From Streptomyces kanamyceticus (GTDB lineage Bacteria > Actinomycetota > Actinomycetes > Streptomycetales > Streptomycetaceae), in contig NZ_CP023699.1 of assembly GCF_008704495.1 (NCBI RefSeq), forward strand, positions 9,610,001 through 9,674,000: DNA of 64,000 bases, written 5' to 3'. The notes below the pieces were generated by a model. It saw only the letters and a list, made by a program, of their open reading frames with translations. It was not told where the DNA came from and searched no databases. The stretch's first letter is position 1. The number at the start of each line of letters is the position of its first letter. A program made the translations under genes and the position numbers. Below are positions 46,861 to 58,296 of this stretch, in pieces.

Positions 46861-47424
46861 ATGGCAAGCCAGTCCCAGTCGGAATCAGCCCCGTCGTCAG
46901 CCCAGGACATCGCCGACGCATGGCAGCGGGAACGCCCCGGCACCCCCGTCGACTCGATCACGATCGTCACCCCGATCTGGCAGCTGGCCAAGCTCTTCGG
47001 CGACGACCGGCGCCGCGTCCTGACCCGCGCCGGGGTCGACACCGCCACCCTCGACCTGCTCAGCACGCTGCGCCGCAGCGGTTCCCCGTACGCCCTCAGC
47101 ACCCGGGAGCTGGCACGGCGTTCGATGGTCACGGCTGGCGCCGTCTCGCAGCGCGTCGGCCGCGCAGAGGGCGAGGGCCTCGTCACCAGGGAGCCCGCAC
47201 CGGGCCGCACGCGCACCATCCTCGTCACCCTCACCGAGGCCGGTCACGAGCTCGTCGATGCGTCCGTGGACCAGGTCCTCCACCGGGAGGCCGAGCTCAT
47301 CGACGCACTCACCCCCGAACAGCGGACCCAGCTGTCGGACCTGCTGCGCACCTTGCTCCAGGACGTGCAGTCCCGCGTCGGCGACCACACGATCTCCCAG
47401 GTCGGCCAGGTCGGCCAGGTCTGA
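46861..47424 (+). CDS. MarR-family transcriptional regulator
   Basis: A 187-residue regulator. A flexible Ser/Gln-rich N-terminus (MASQSQSESAPSSAQDI) precedes helix 1. The winged helix follows: LDLLSTLRRSG, LSTRELARRSMVTAGAVSQRVGR, and the wing GLVTREPAPGRTRTILVTLT. The C-terminal dimerisation helices end in the short repeat VGQVGQV. MarR proteins are usually released from DNA by phenolic or oxidising ligands. The divergent SDR gene and the palindrome between them strongly suggest local autoregulation. GGGAG precedes the ATG. The molybdenum hydroxylase operon is convergent with it, with no overlap. Confidence 0.9.
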   Translation: MASQSQSESAPSSAQDIADAWQRERPGTPVDSITIVTPIWQLAKLFGDDRRRVLTRAGVDTATLDLLSTLRRSGSPYALSTRELARRSMVTAGAVSQRVGRAEGEGLVTREPAPGRTRTILVTLTEAGHELVDASVDQVLHREAELIDALTPEQRTQLSDLLRTLLQDVQSRVGDHTISQVGQVGQV

Positions 47425-47445
47425 CGGCCCCCACCACGGACAGCC

Positions 47446-49548
47446 TCAAGAGCCCGGCCGGGCATCCAGCACACGGTCCGGCGTGAGGGGCAGCTCCCGC
47501 AGCCGCACCCCGGTGGCGTGGTGCACCGCGTTGCCGATCGCGGCCGCCGTTCCGACGATGCCGATCTCGCCGATGCCCTTGCTCCCCATGGGGTTGAGGT
47601 GGGGATCCTCCTCGTCGATCCAGTGCGCCTCGATCGCGGGGACGTCCGCGTGCGCCGGTACGTGGTACGCGGCCAGGTCGCACTCCGCGAAGTCACCGAA
47701 GGCCGCGTCCATCGTGCTGCCCTCCGTCAGTGCCATTCCCAAGCCCATGGTCATCCCGCCGATGAACTGCGAGCGCGCGGTGTGCGGGTTGAGGATCCGC
47801 CCGGCCGCGTAGACGCCGAGCAGTCGGCGTACGCGCACCTCTCCGGTGACCGTGTCGACGCCGACCTCGGCGAAGTGGGCGCCGAAGGAGTGCCGGGAGA
47901 AGTCGCTGTCCGCGTCGGCCGTGCCCGCCGTGTCCGCCGTGGCGGACAGGCCCTCGGGCGGGAGCGGCGCGCCTCGCCGCGCGGACAGGAGCGCCGCCAG
48001 TTCCGTACAGGCTTCGTGGACCGCCCAGCCCCAGGAGGCCGTGCCGGAGGAGCCGCCCGCGAGCGGCGCGGCGGGCAGGTCGCTGCTGCCGATGTCGGTG
48101 CGCACGCGCTCCAGCGGGGCGCCGAGGGTGTCGGCGGCGATCTGGGCGAGCACGGTGCGGGCGCCCGTGCCGATGTCGGTGGCGTTGATCCGCACCACGA
48201 AGCTGCCGTCGGGCAGGGCGTGGGCGCTCGCCCGGGACGGCGAGACGAGCACCGGGTAGGTCGCCGAAGCGACGCCGCTGCCCACCAGGACGGGACCTTC
48301 GGCGTGTGAGCGGGGCCGCGGGTCGCGCGCGGACCAGCCGAAGCGGCGGGCTCCTTCGCGCAGGCACTCGGCGAGGTGACGGCTGCTGAAGGGCAGGGAG
48401 CTGTCGGGCTCGGTCCGGGTGTCGTTGCGCAGCCGCAGTTCGACGGGGTCGATGCCGAGGGACGACGCGAGTTCGTCCATCGCCGACTCCAGCGCGTACA
48501 TCCCCGGTGCCTCGCCGGGCGCCCGCATCCAGGAGGGGCTCGGCACGTCGAGCGCGAGAACCCTCTGGGTGGTGCGCCCGTGCGGTGAGGCGTACATGAC
48601 GCGGGTGGCGGCCGTGGCCGTCTCGACGAACTCCTTGACGCGCGAGGTGTGCGCGGTCACCTCGTGGATCACGGAGGTCAGCGTGCCGTCGGCCTCGGCC
48701 CCGAGGCGCACGCGGTGCAGCGTCGGCGACCGGTGGCCCACCACGGTCGCCAACTGGCGCCGGGGCAGCACGAGTTTGACAGGACGCCCGGTGACGCGGG
48801 CGGCCAGGGCGGCGAGCACCACGTGCGGCCGGGGCGTGCCCTTGCAGCCGAAGCCGCCGCCGACGTGCTCGGAGATGACGGTGACGTGGTCCCTGGGCAG
48901 CGCGAAGAGGCCCGCCAGGACGTTGCGGACGGTGGTGGTGCCCTGGCTGCTGTCGTGCACGGTCAGGTGCCCGTCCTGCCAGCGGGCGGTGGCCGCGTGC
49001 GGCTCCATGGGGTGGTTGTGCAGCGGGGGCACCCGGTAGGTGGCGTCGACGTGGGCGGGCGCGCGGGCGAACGCTCCTTCGGCATCGCCGCGCACGTGCT
49101 CTCCCGAGGTGCCGTCGGTGTCCTCCGGGACGTAGGCGTCGGGATGACCGGCCCGCAGCGTGACGTCGTGCGGCTCCTCGGCGTACGTGACGCGGACGGC
49201 ACCGGCGCCCTCGCGCGCCGCCTCCAGGCTGTCGGCGACGACGAGCGCGACGTACCAGCCCCGGTGCGGCACGCGCGCGTCCCGCAGCACGGCGAGGGTC
49301 GCGTCATCGGGCTCGGCCAGGCGCGGCGCGTTCAGATGGCTGAGGACACCGACGACGCCGGGCAGCGCGAGCGCCGCCGCGTCGTCGATGCCGGTGACCT
49401 CGCCGCGCGCCACGGTGGCAGGGACCGGCCAGGCGTAGGCGCAGCCCTCGGGAGTGTGCTCGGCGGCGTAACGGGCGGACCCGGTCACCTTGTCCGGGCC
49501 CTCCCTGCGCTCGGCCGCCGCCCCGAGCGCGCTCGCGGTGTCCGACAT
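47446..49548 (-). CDS. molybdenum hydroxylase large subunit (PaoC/YagR-like)
   Basis: A 700-residue molybdopterin-cytosine-dinucleotide-binding subunit of the xanthine oxidase family and the third gene of the operon. Segments typical of the family: GPDKVTGSARYAAEH near the start, HNHPMEPHAATARW, EHVGGGFGCKGTPRPH, RAPGEAPGMYALESAMDELA, and the catalytic-site region MGSKGIGEIGIVGTAAAI with Glu near residue 661. The enzyme probably oxidises aldehydes or heterocycles. PaoABC from E. coli (aldehyde oxidase) is the best match by layout, since the partner FAD subunit has extra cysteines. The ATG follows GGGAGAACACC. No XdhC-type maturation gene is next to it. Confidence 0.9.
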   Translation of the reverse strand: MSDTASALGAAAERREGPDKVTGSARYAAEHTPEGCAYAWPVPATVARGEVTGIDDAAALALPGVVGVLSHLNAPRLAEPDDATLAVLRDARVPHRGWYVALVVADSLEAAREGAGAVRVTYAEEPHDVTLRAGHPDAYVPEDTDGTSGEHVRGDAEGAFARAPAHVDATYRVPPLHNHPMEPHAATARWQDGHLTVHDSSQGTTTVRNVLAGLFALPRDHVTVISEHVGGGFGCKGTPRPHVVLAALAARVTGRPVKLVLPRRQLATVVGHRSPTLHRVRLGAEADGTLTSVIHEVTAHTSRVKEFVETATAATRVMYASPHGRTTQRVLALDVPSPSWMRAPGEAPGMYALESAMDELASSLGIDPVELRLRNDTRTEPDSSLPFSSRHLAECLREGARRFGWSARDPRPRSHAEGPVLVGSGVASATYPVLVSPSRASAHALPDGSFVVRINATDIGTGARTVLAQIAADTLGAPLERVRTDIGSSDLPAAPLAGGSSGTASWGWAVHEACTELAALLSARRGAPLPPEGLSATADTAGTADADSDFSRHSFGAHFAEVGVDTVTGEVRVRRLLGVYAAGRILNPHTARSQFIGGMTMGLGMALTEGSTMDAAFGDFAECDLAAYHVPAHADVPAIEAHWIDEEDPHLNPMGSKGIGEIGIVGTAAAIGNAVHHATGVRLRELPLTPDRVLDARPGS

Positions 49549-49590
49549 GGTGTTCTCCCTGCTCGCGGAGGGCGGGTCGACGTCGTGCGG

Positions 49591-50601
49591 TCAGCCCTGA
49601 GGGGACAGCGGTGGCTGGGGTGATGGTGACAGGCGGCGCAGCACGTCGCACGCAAGATCGCGGGCCAGGCGCACCTTGAACGCGTTCTCCCGCAGCGGCT
49701 CCGCGGCGGACAGCTCCGCGTCGAGGGCCCGCTCGAACGCGGCACCGGACGGTGCGGCGCCGAGCAGCGCCCCCTCGGCACGCGTCGCCCGCCACGGCCG
49801 GTGGGCCAGACCGCCGAACGCGATCCGCACCTGGCGTACGACGGAGTCCTCGACGTCCAGGAGCACGGCCACGGACACCAGCGCGAAGGCGAACGAGGCG
49901 CGGTCGCGCACCTTGCGATAGGCGCACGGCACACCCGCGGTCGTGGGCGGCAGCAGCACGCCGGTGACGAGCTCGCCGTGCGTGATCTCGGTGTCCAGGT
50001 CGGGCCTGTCGCCGGGCAGCCGGTGGAACTCGGCGACGGGCAGGGCCCGCTGGCCGCGCGCGCCGTGCAGCTCGACCCGGGCGTCCAGGGCGGCGAGCGC
50101 CACCGCCATGTCGGAGGGGTGGGTGGCGACGCACTGCGGGGAGTGGCCGAGCACCGCGTGGTCGCGGTGGACGCCGTCCAGGGCCCCGCAACCGGTGCCG
50201 GGCTCCCGCTTGTTGCACGGCTTGGCCAGGTCCTGGAAGTACGGGCAGCGGGTGCGCTGGAGCAGGTTGCCACCGGTCGTGGCCACGTTGCGCAGCTGTC
50301 CCGACGCGCCCGCGAGCAACGCCTGGGACAGCACGGGGTAGCGGTCGCGGATCAGGGGGTGGGCGGCGAGGTTGCTGTTGCGCACCGTCGCGCCGACCCG
50401 GACCGAACCGTCGGGGAGCTCCTCGACCGAGTCCAGCGGCAGGCCGCTGACGTCGATCAGGGTGCCCGGCCGTTCCACGCCCAGCTTCATCAGGTCCACG
50501 AGATTGGTGCCGCCGCCCAGATAGCGGGAGGTGGGGCGGCCCGCGTGGGCCGCGGTCGCCTCGTCGACGCTGTGCGCGCGGACGTACATGAAGGGCTTCA
50601 C
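49591..50601 (-). CDS. molybdenum hydroxylase FAD subunit with 4Fe-4S-type cysteines (PaoB/YagS-like)
   Basis: A 336-residue protein that carries electrons between the iron-sulfur subunit and FAD. The FAD loop is RYLGGGTNLVDLMKLGV and the second FAD segment ASGQLRNVATTGGNLLQRTRC. Four cysteines (TRCPY, KPCNK, TGCGA, PQCVA) lie in the insert that, in PaoB, binds an extra 4Fe-4S cluster. This separates it from ordinary xanthine dehydrogenase FAD subunits, which lack them. The GTG start at 50601 overlaps the stop of the 2Fe-2S gene (GTGA), so translation is coupled. The gap to the large-subunit gene is 42 bases. Confidence 0.9.
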   Translation of the reverse strand: MKPFMYVRAHSVDEATAAHAGRPTSRYLGGGTNLVDLMKLGVERPGTLIDVSGLPLDSVEELPDGSVRVGATVRNSNLAAHPLIRDRYPVLSQALLAGASGQLRNVATTGGNLLQRTRCPYFQDLAKPCNKREPGTGCGALDGVHRDHAVLGHSPQCVATHPSDMAVALAALDARVELHGARGQRALPVAEFHRLPGDRPDLDTEITHGELVTGVLLPPTTAGVPCAYRKVRDRASFAFALVSVAVLLDVEDSVVRQVRIAFGGLAHRPWRATRAEGALLGAAPSGAAFERALDAELSAAEPLRENAFKVRLARDLACDVLRRLSPSPQPPLSPQG

Positions 50602-51125
50602 AGGGCCACGTCCTCGACGGCCTCGACGATGTGCGGATAGGCGCCGCAGCGGCACAGGTTCCCGCTGAGCCGCTCGCGGATCTCGTCCCTGTCCAGCGCG
50701 ACAGGGACCGCCGCGCCCGGCTTCGTGACGTGCGACGGGTGGCCCGCCGCGGCTTCCGCGAGCATGCCGACGGCCGAGCACAGCTGGCCGGGGGTGCAGT
50801 ACCCGCACTGGAAGGCGTCACGCTCCACGAAGGCCCGCTGCAGGGGGTGCGGCGCCTCGCCGTCGGCGCCGCGCAGCCCCTCCACGGTGGTGATCTCGCA
50901 TCCCTCGCAGGCCACGGCAAGGAGCAGGCAGCTGTTGGCGCGGCGCCCGTCGACGAGAACGGTGCAGGCGCCGCACTGCCCGTGATCGCAGCCCTTCTTG
51001 GCGCCGGTCAGGTCCAGCTGCTCGCGGAGTACGTCAAGGAGCGTCGAGCGGTGGTCGACGACGGGGGAGCGGCGCTCGCCGTTCACCGTCAGCGGCACCT
51101 CCGACCGGAACACCTCGGCTGCCAT
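50598..51125 (-). CDS. molybdenum hydroxylase 2Fe-2S subunit (PaoA/YagT-like)
   Basis: A 175-residue protein and the first gene of the operon. It has the two 2Fe-2S clusters: plant-ferredoxin type (GCDHGQCGACTVLVDG with the fourth Cys in NSCLLLAVAC) and the helical one (FQCGYCTPGQL plus NLCRCGAYPHI). E. coli PaoA is exported by Tat together with its partners; this protein has no visible leader (MAAEVFRSEVPLTVNGE), so the complex is probably cytoplasmic here. GGGAGCAGAGCGCC precedes the ATG. The Fur-family gene ends 154 bases upstream on the same strand. Confidence 0.9.
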   Translation of the reverse strand: MAAEVFRSEVPLTVNGERRSPVVDHRSTLLDVLREQLDLTGAKKGCDHGQCGACTVLVDGRRANSCLLLAVACEGCEITTVEGLRGADGEAPHPLQRAFVERDAFQCGYCTPGQLCSAVGMLAEAAAGHPSHVTKPGAAVPVALDRDEIRERLSGNLCRCGAYPHIVEAVEDVAL

Positions 51126-51279
51126 GGCGCTCTGCTCCCTACGCTGCGGCGCGGCCCCGGGATGCGGCCGCCCGTCCAGCCTGGGCCAGGACGCGCTTTC
51201 CGGCATGCCGGGGGAGCGGGGACAGGGCCGGTCGGGGGCCGTCGGGACCGGCCCGACCGGCGCCGCAGCAGCCTGCGGT

Positions 51280-51717
51280 TCAGTGCGGCGTCGGCTGAGT
51301 GGACGTACGCGCGCAGTCCGGGCACCGCCCCCAGTAGGTGACCTCCGCTCCGGAGACGCTGAAGCCGAAGCGCTCCGTGGCGGGCAGCTCGTCCAGGGGG
51401 TCGCCGACGGGGTGGACGTCACGGATCGCGCCGCAGCCCGAGCACGTCAGGTGCTGGTGGGGGCGGTGGGCGTTCGGGTCGTACCGTTTGGCGCGGCCGA
51501 TCGTGGCCACCTCGATCACCTCGCCGAGCGTGACGAGTTCGCCGAGGGTGTTGTAGACCGTGGCGCGGGAGATCTCCGGCAGTCGGGCCGTGGCGCGCGC
51601 GAGGACTTCGTCGGCGGTGAGGTGGACGTGTTCGCCGTCGAGCACCTCGGCGACCACCCGGCGCTGAGCGGTCATCCGCCAGCCTCGCCCGCGGAGCCGT
51701 TCGAGCAGGTCACTCAT
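51280..51717 (-). CDS. Fur-family repressor, CatR/PerR-like
   Basis: A 145-residue metalloregulator. The DNA-binding half carries GWRMTAQRRVVAEVL and ISRATVYNTLGELVTLG. The C-terminal half has HRPHQHLTCSGCGAI and YWGRCPDCA, giving the HxH region and the two CxxC pairs of a structural zinc site. The N-terminus (MSDLLERLRGRGWRMTAQ) closely resembles the peroxide-sensing CatR of Streptomyces as I remember it, and the divergent neighbour is a catalase-peroxidase gene, as in the FurS-CpeB and FurA-KatG pairs. A peroxide-responsive repressor of katG and of itself is the likely role. The ATG at 51717 was preferred over a GTG five codons upstream because GAGG is well placed for it. Confidence 0.88.
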   Translation of the reverse strand: MSDLLERLRGRGWRMTAQRRVVAEVLDGEHVHLTADEVLARATARLPEISRATVYNTLGELVTLGEVIEVATIGRAKRYDPNAHRPHQHLTCSGCGAIRDVHPVGDPLDELPATERFGFSVSGAEVTYWGRCPDCARTSTQPTPH

Positions 51718-51777
51718 GCGCACCAGCCTCACTGTGCATCGTCAGACGAATGTTTCCGTACAGCCCTGTCTGGCGTA

Positions 51778-51805
51778 TTGACTTGGACTTGGTCCATCGT
51801 AGGAT
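51778..51805 (+). promoter_or_regulatory. promoter of katG overlapping a short palindrome
   Basis: TTGACT (51778-51783) and TAGGAT (51800-51805) are separated by 16 bases and form the best consensus promoter in this region. The spacer contains TGGACTTGGTCCA (TGGAC-TTG-GTCCA), a 5-base inverted repeat placed where a Fur-type repressor could block RNA polymerase. Confidence 0.6.
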
Positions 51806-54382
<2,577 letters not shown>

Positions 54383-54404
54383 CGGCTGGTCCCACGCGGT
54401 TCAT

Positions 54405-54440
54405 GAAGCTGCCGCACGCCCGTCGGCGTGCGGCAGCTTC
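54405..54440 (+). terminator. strong katG terminator
   Basis: GAAGCTGCCGCACGCC (54405-54420) pairs perfectly with GGCGTGCGGCAGCTTC (54425-54440), a 16-base stem with loop CGTC, 22 bases after the stop codon. Confidence 0.93.
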
Positions 54441-54651
54441 CCCCGCAGGAGGCGTGGTCGGCGGCGTCCGTGCGGAGGGGGCCGCACCGGGCCCCGCACT
54501 CCGCCGGGATGACCGATCCCCGCCGCGCCTCCACCGCGAAGACCCCTCACGGCCCTTCGCGCATCTGTGATTCGTCGCCGACGGCCCCGCGGATTGCCCT
54601 GTCGCGGCTCGGCCGGGTTGATCGGAGCGGCCGGGCGACGAGAATGGGCCG

Positions 54652-55881
54652 ATGCTCATCACCGCGGACCGCATCCTGACGGACACCGGCACCTACCTGG
54701 AGGGCGGCGCCGTCCTCCTCGACGGCGATGCGATCGCCGCCGTCGGACCCAAGGCGGAGATCGTCCGGCAGGCGGGCCCTGACGTCCCGCGACTCGCCCA
54801 CTCCGGAACGGTGTTGCCCGGACTCATCGACTCCCACGTCCACCTGATCTTCGACGGCGGCACCGACCCCGTCGCCGGCCTTGGGGAGGCCGACGAGGTC
54901 CTCTACGACCGGATGTGCCGCCGCGCCGAGCAGCTGCTCCGGGCCGGGGTCACCACCGCGCGAGACCTCGGGGACCGGGGCGGACTCGCCTTCCGCGTCG
55001 CCGCCGACGTCGAGGCCGGACGCCTGGCGGGCCCGCGCGTCCTCGCGGCCGGGACTCCGGCGACACCGCCCGGCGGGCACTGCCACTTCCTGGGCGGCGA
55101 GGTCTCGGGCGAGACGGCGGTACGCGACCTGGTCCGGCGCAACGTCGAGGCGGGTGCCGCCGTCATCAAGGTGATGACCAGCGGGGGAGGCCTGACCAAG
55201 GACGGCCCGAGCAGTTGGCAGAGCCAGTTCTCCGCCGCGGAGCTGACGGCCCTGGTCGACGCGGCGCACGCCGCGGGGCTGCCGGTCGCCGCGCACGCCC
55301 ACGGAGCCGACGCGATCGCCGAAGCGGTCGGCGCGGGGGTGGACACCCTGGAGCACTGCACCTGGATGACCGAGACCGGCTTCGACCTGCGCCCCGACGT
55401 CCTGCGGCGCATCATCGACGAGAACATCGCGGTCAGCCTGACCGTGAGCCCGCACTGGCGCATGCTGCCGCAGGTCTTCGGCGAGGAGCGCGCGGCCGTC
55501 ATGTTCGACCAGGTCCGGCAGATGATCGAGGCAGGGGCGAACGTCATCGTCGGCACCGACGCGGGAGTCCAGCGCACCGGATTCGACGGCCTGCCCGGCG
55601 CCCTGCCCTTCTACGCGCACCTCGGCGTCCCGAACGACCGGATCCTCGACATGGCCACGCGCGGCTGTGCCCAAGCGCTCGGCGTCGGCGACCTGACGGG
55701 CCGGATCGCCCCCGGGCTGCGGGCCGATCTCCTTCTCGTGGACGGTGACCCGTTGAGGGATCTGGAGGCGTTGAGGAGCGTCACGGCGGTCGTGGCGGCG
55801 GGGCGCTTCAACAGTCTGCCGAGCAAAGGCCGGATCGCTCAACTCCGCAGCGGCAACAAGCAGTTGGGCGAATCTGGGTGA
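54652..55881 (+). CDS. amidohydrolase family protein (Xaa-Pro dipeptidase / imidazolonepropionase-like)
   Basis: A 409-residue cytoplasmic metal-dependent hydrolase. The HxH metal motif is in VLPGLIDSHVHLIFDGG, and the Lys ligand region is AAVIKVMTSGGG. Further His ligands are in VAAHAHGADAI and LEHCTWM, and the Asp is in VIVGTDAGVQRTG. The closing segment GRIAPGLRADLLLVDGDPL is typical. Close relatives hydrolyse N-acyl or N-methyl-phosphonyl-proline-type dipeptides or cyclic amides; the substrate is not readable. The start ATG has no strong ribosome binding site. It stands alone between the katG terminator and the two-component genes, with which it is convergent. Confidence 0.85.
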   Translation: MLITADRILTDTGTYLEGGAVLLDGDAIAAVGPKAEIVRQAGPDVPRLAHSGTVLPGLIDSHVHLIFDGGTDPVAGLGEADEVLYDRMCRRAEQLLRAGVTTARDLGDRGGLAFRVAADVEAGRLAGPRVLAAGTPATPPGGHCHFLGGEVSGETAVRDLVRRNVEAGAAVIKVMTSGGGLTKDGPSSWQSQFSAAELTALVDAAHAAGLPVAAHAHGADAIAEAVGAGVDTLEHCTWMTETGFDLRPDVLRRIIDENIAVSLTVSPHWRMLPQVFGEERAAVMFDQVRQMIEAGANVIVGTDAGVQRTGFDGLPGALPFYAHLGVPNDRILDMATRGCAQALGVGDLTGRIAPGLRADLLLVDGDPLRDLEALRSVTAVVAAGRFNSLPSKGRIAQLRSGNKQLGESG

Positions 55882-55931
55882 CGGAGGTCCTCGACGCGCC
55901 GCTGGACGGGGCGGTGCCGCGCCCGGAGCAC

Positions 55932-55950
55932 CGCCGTGCACAGCACGGCG
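55932..55950. terminator. short stem-loop between amidohydrolase and response-regulator genes
   Basis: CGCCGTGC (55932-55939) pairs with GCACGGCG (55943-55950) around a three-base loop, between two convergent stops. Confidence 0.5.
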
Positions 55951-55966
55951 AGAGTGAGGGGCGGGG

Positions 55967-56614
55967 TCAGGGCTCGTTCAGGTAGGCGAGGACGGCCAGG
56001 ACGCGGCGGTTGCTGTTGTCGTCGTCGGTGAGGGCGAGTTTGCCGAACAGCGACGTCGTGTACTTGCTGATCGCGCTGTCGCTGAGGAAGAGCCGCCCGG
56101 CGATGGCCTGGTTGGAGAGGCCCTCGGCCATCAGGCTCAGCACCGAGTGTTCGCGTTCGGTGAGACGGTCGAGGCGCCGCGTTGACGATCCGCTGGAGAG
56201 CAGTTTGGCGATGACGGCGGGGTCCATGGCGGTGCCGCCCGCCGCGACGCGTTCCAGCGCGTCGATGAACTGGTCGGCGTCGAACACGCTCTCCTTGAGG
56301 AGATAGCCGACGGCCCCGGTCCCGTCGGCCAACAGCTCGCGCGCATAGAGCTGTTCGACGTACTGGGAGAGAATCAGGACCGGCAGGCCGGGCAGTTCGG
56401 CGCGGGCCGCGAGCGCCGCGCGCAGGCCTTCGTCCGACTGGGTCGGCGGCATCCGGACGTCGACGACGGCGACATCGGGCCGCCAGGCAAGGAGCGCTTC
56501 GAGCGTCTCGGGCCCGGTGGTCGCGGTCGCCACCACCTCGTGGCCGTACGCCTCGATCAGGCGGACCATCCCGTCGCGCAGGAGGTAGAGGTCTTCGGCT
56601 ACGACGATGCGCAT
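55967..56614 (-). CDS. NarL/LuxR-type response regulator
   Basis: A 215-residue regulator. The receiver domain (MRIVVAEDLYLLRDGMVRLIEAYG, phospho-acceptor Asp in VAVVDVRMPP near residue 52, LSQYVEQLYA, GAVGYLLKE) is followed by a LuxR-type HTH (LTEREHSVLSLMAEGLSNQAIAGRLFLSDSAISKY). The ATG lies inside the last codons of the histidine kinase gene (16-base overlap), so the pair is translated together. It is presumably phosphorylated by that kinase; target genes are unknown. Confidence 0.93.
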   Translation of the reverse strand: MRIVVAEDLYLLRDGMVRLIEAYGHEVVATATTGPETLEALLAWRPDVAVVDVRMPPTQSDEGLRAALAARAELPGLPVLILSQYVEQLYARELLADGTGAVGYLLKESVFDADQFIDALERVAAGGTAMDPAVIAKLLSSGSSTRRLDRLTEREHSVLSLMAEGLSNQAIAGRLFLSDSAISKYTTSLFGKLALTDDDNSNRRVLAVLAYLNEP

Positions 56615-57864
56615 GGGACCGCCATCCTCACACAGGTCGGACCGCCCGCGGGGCTGGTGATGTCCAGGGTGCCGTCGAAGACCGCGAGGCGGCGGCGCAG
56701 CCCCGCGAGGCCGCCGCCAGGACGCTCGTCGGCCCCGCCCCTGCCGTCGTCCTCGACGGTGACGACGATGCCGGTGTCGTCCCGCGCGACGTAGACGCGC
56801 GCCCGGGTCGCGTGGGCGTGCTTGACCGCGTTGGTGAGCAGCTCGGCGGTTCCGAAGTACGCGGCGGACTCGATCGGCGGGTCCAGGCGGAGTCGTTCGT
56901 GGGCGCTGACGGTCACTTCCAGGGGGCTGTCCAGGGCGAGCGCGCGGACGGCGTCGACGAGTCCGCGGTCGTTGAGCACCGGCGGGTTGATGCCCTTGAC
57001 CAGTTCGCGGAGCTCGGTCAGCGACGTGGCCGCGCCGGCCCGTGCCTCGCGCATCAGCGCCCGTGCCGCCTCGGGGTCGGTCTCCATCAGCTTCTCGGCG
57101 GTCGCGAGGGAGAGTCCGAGCCCGACCAGACGGGCCTGCGCTCCGTCGTGCAGGTCCCGTTCGATCCGGCGGATCTCGGCGGCCTGCGCGATCGTCGCGT
57201 CGGCGCGCTGCGCGGTCAGCTCGTCCACGCGCTCCGCGAGCTCCATCGCGGGAGAGGCCCGCAGGAACCGGACGGCCACCGGCTCGACGCACCGCCAGGC
57301 GTACGGGGCGGAGCCGACGGCCAGGGCAAGACCGGCGAGACCGATGAGGCGTGCGGGGACGGCGGGTTGGGCCATGCCGAGGGCCGCCGCCGCGACACCG
57401 GCGGGCGGGATCGCCGCGAGCAGTCCCGCCGTGAGCGGGACCACCGCCGTGAACCGCAGGTCGCGCCAGTTGGCGGGGTCGTTCCAGCGGAGCCGCCACC
57501 GCTGGTCGAGCCGGGCGTCGCGACTGGTCCGCTCGTACGAGAAGCCGTTCCACCAGTATCCCGTGGACATCAGCACCACCGGGGGTGCCTGCCGGTATCC
57601 GGGGGCGATGACGGTGTCCGTCCACCGCGCGATGAGCGAGCGGAACATCCGGCAGACGGGGCGGGACAGGGCGAGCGTGGCGACCGGGGCCACGAGGGCG
57701 ACGGGCAGCCACGACCACGGGTTTCCCGCGCCCCACCGGATCGCGAGCGCCACCGCGGCGGCCCAGACGGCCGGGACGATCATGCTGAGGACCAGCACGA
57801 CGCAGGCCCGCGCGAACCCCGTACCGGCGCTCGCCGCCCACGACGTCACCTGTCGCGTCTTCAT
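56599..57864 (-). CDS. membrane sensor histidine kinase, HisKA_3 type
   Basis: A 421-residue kinase. Hydrophobic segments lie near residues 18-42 and 52-66 and again at 135-185. Between them is a soluble loop rich in Trp/Arg (YWWNGFSYERTSRDARLDQRWRLRWNDPANW). The dimerisation/phospho-acceptor box is IRRIERDLHDGAQARLVGLGL (His near 239); the ATPase domain has ELLTNAVKHAHATR (N box) and VEDDGRGGADERPGGGLAGLRRR. The ATG follows AGAAGGA. It is the first gene of the two-component pair. The stimulus is unknown; the short loops suggest sensing within or at the membrane. Confidence 0.92.
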   Translation of the reverse strand: MKTRQVTSWAASAGTGFARACVVLVLSMIVPAVWAAAVALAIRWGAGNPWSWLPVALVAPVATLALSRPVCRMFRSLIARWTDTVIAPGYRQAPPVVLMSTGYWWNGFSYERTSRDARLDQRWRLRWNDPANWRDLRFTAVVPLTAGLLAAIPPAGVAAAALGMAQPAVPARLIGLAGLALAVGSAPYAWRCVEPVAVRFLRASPAMELAERVDELTAQRADATIAQAAEIRRIERDLHDGAQARLVGLGLSLATAEKLMETDPEAARALMREARAGAATSLTELRELVKGINPPVLNDRGLVDAVRALALDSPLEVTVSAHERLRLDPPIESAAYFGTAELLTNAVKHAHATRARVYVARDDTGIVVTVEDDGRGGADERPGGGLAGLRRRLAVFDGTLDITSPAGGPTCVRMAVPCASS

Positions 57865-58050
57865 TCCTTCTCACTTCCTCGCTGTACGGCTCGGTACCTC
57901 CTCACTCTGCACCGTTCGGCGCCCGATCCCCGCCCGACCAGGGCAGAAGTGGGTCCAGACCCACCCCTCTCTACGCCCAGGCGCAGACGGCGCGGAGCTG
58001 CCGCCGCGCGCGTCACGCCCCCGTGACGTGCCGGGAGGAACGATGGCGGG

Positions 58051-58269
58051 GTGATGACTCCCGCAGGACATTCCAGGCCGCCCGAGACGTCGCAGCGGGG
58101 GCGGGACACGTTCGTGGGCGTGCTGACGATCCGGCGCAACGACGGGCACCTGCTCTATCAGATGCGCTACCACCTGACGTTGTCGTCGGCGTCGGCCGAG
58201 CAGACGTTCAGGACCGTCGACGCTGAGGAACTCTTCCTGCTGCTCAGGGAGATCGCCGAGCGGCTGTAG
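58051..58269 (+). CDS. small hypothetical protein, about 72 residues
   Basis: A short frame starting GTG-ATG, with GGGAGGAA ten bases upstream of the GTG. The first 20 residues are polar (MMTPAGHSRPPETSQRGRD). The rest looks like a compact alpha/beta fold (FVGVLTIRRND, LLYQMRYHLTLSS, TVDAEELFLLLREIAERL) with alternating hydrophobics in the strands and a C-terminal amphipathic helix. I do not recognise the family. It is divergent from the histidine kinase gene and convergent with the eCIS-type operon (27 bases between stops). The codon third-position bias looks like its coding neighbours, which supports it being real. Confidence 0.5.
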   Translation: MMTPAGHSRPPETSQRGRDTFVGVLTIRRNDGHLLYQMRYHLTLSSASAEQTFRTVDAEELFLLLREIAERL

Positions 58270-58296
58270 ACGTGCTGTAGACGTGCGCGGGCGGCG

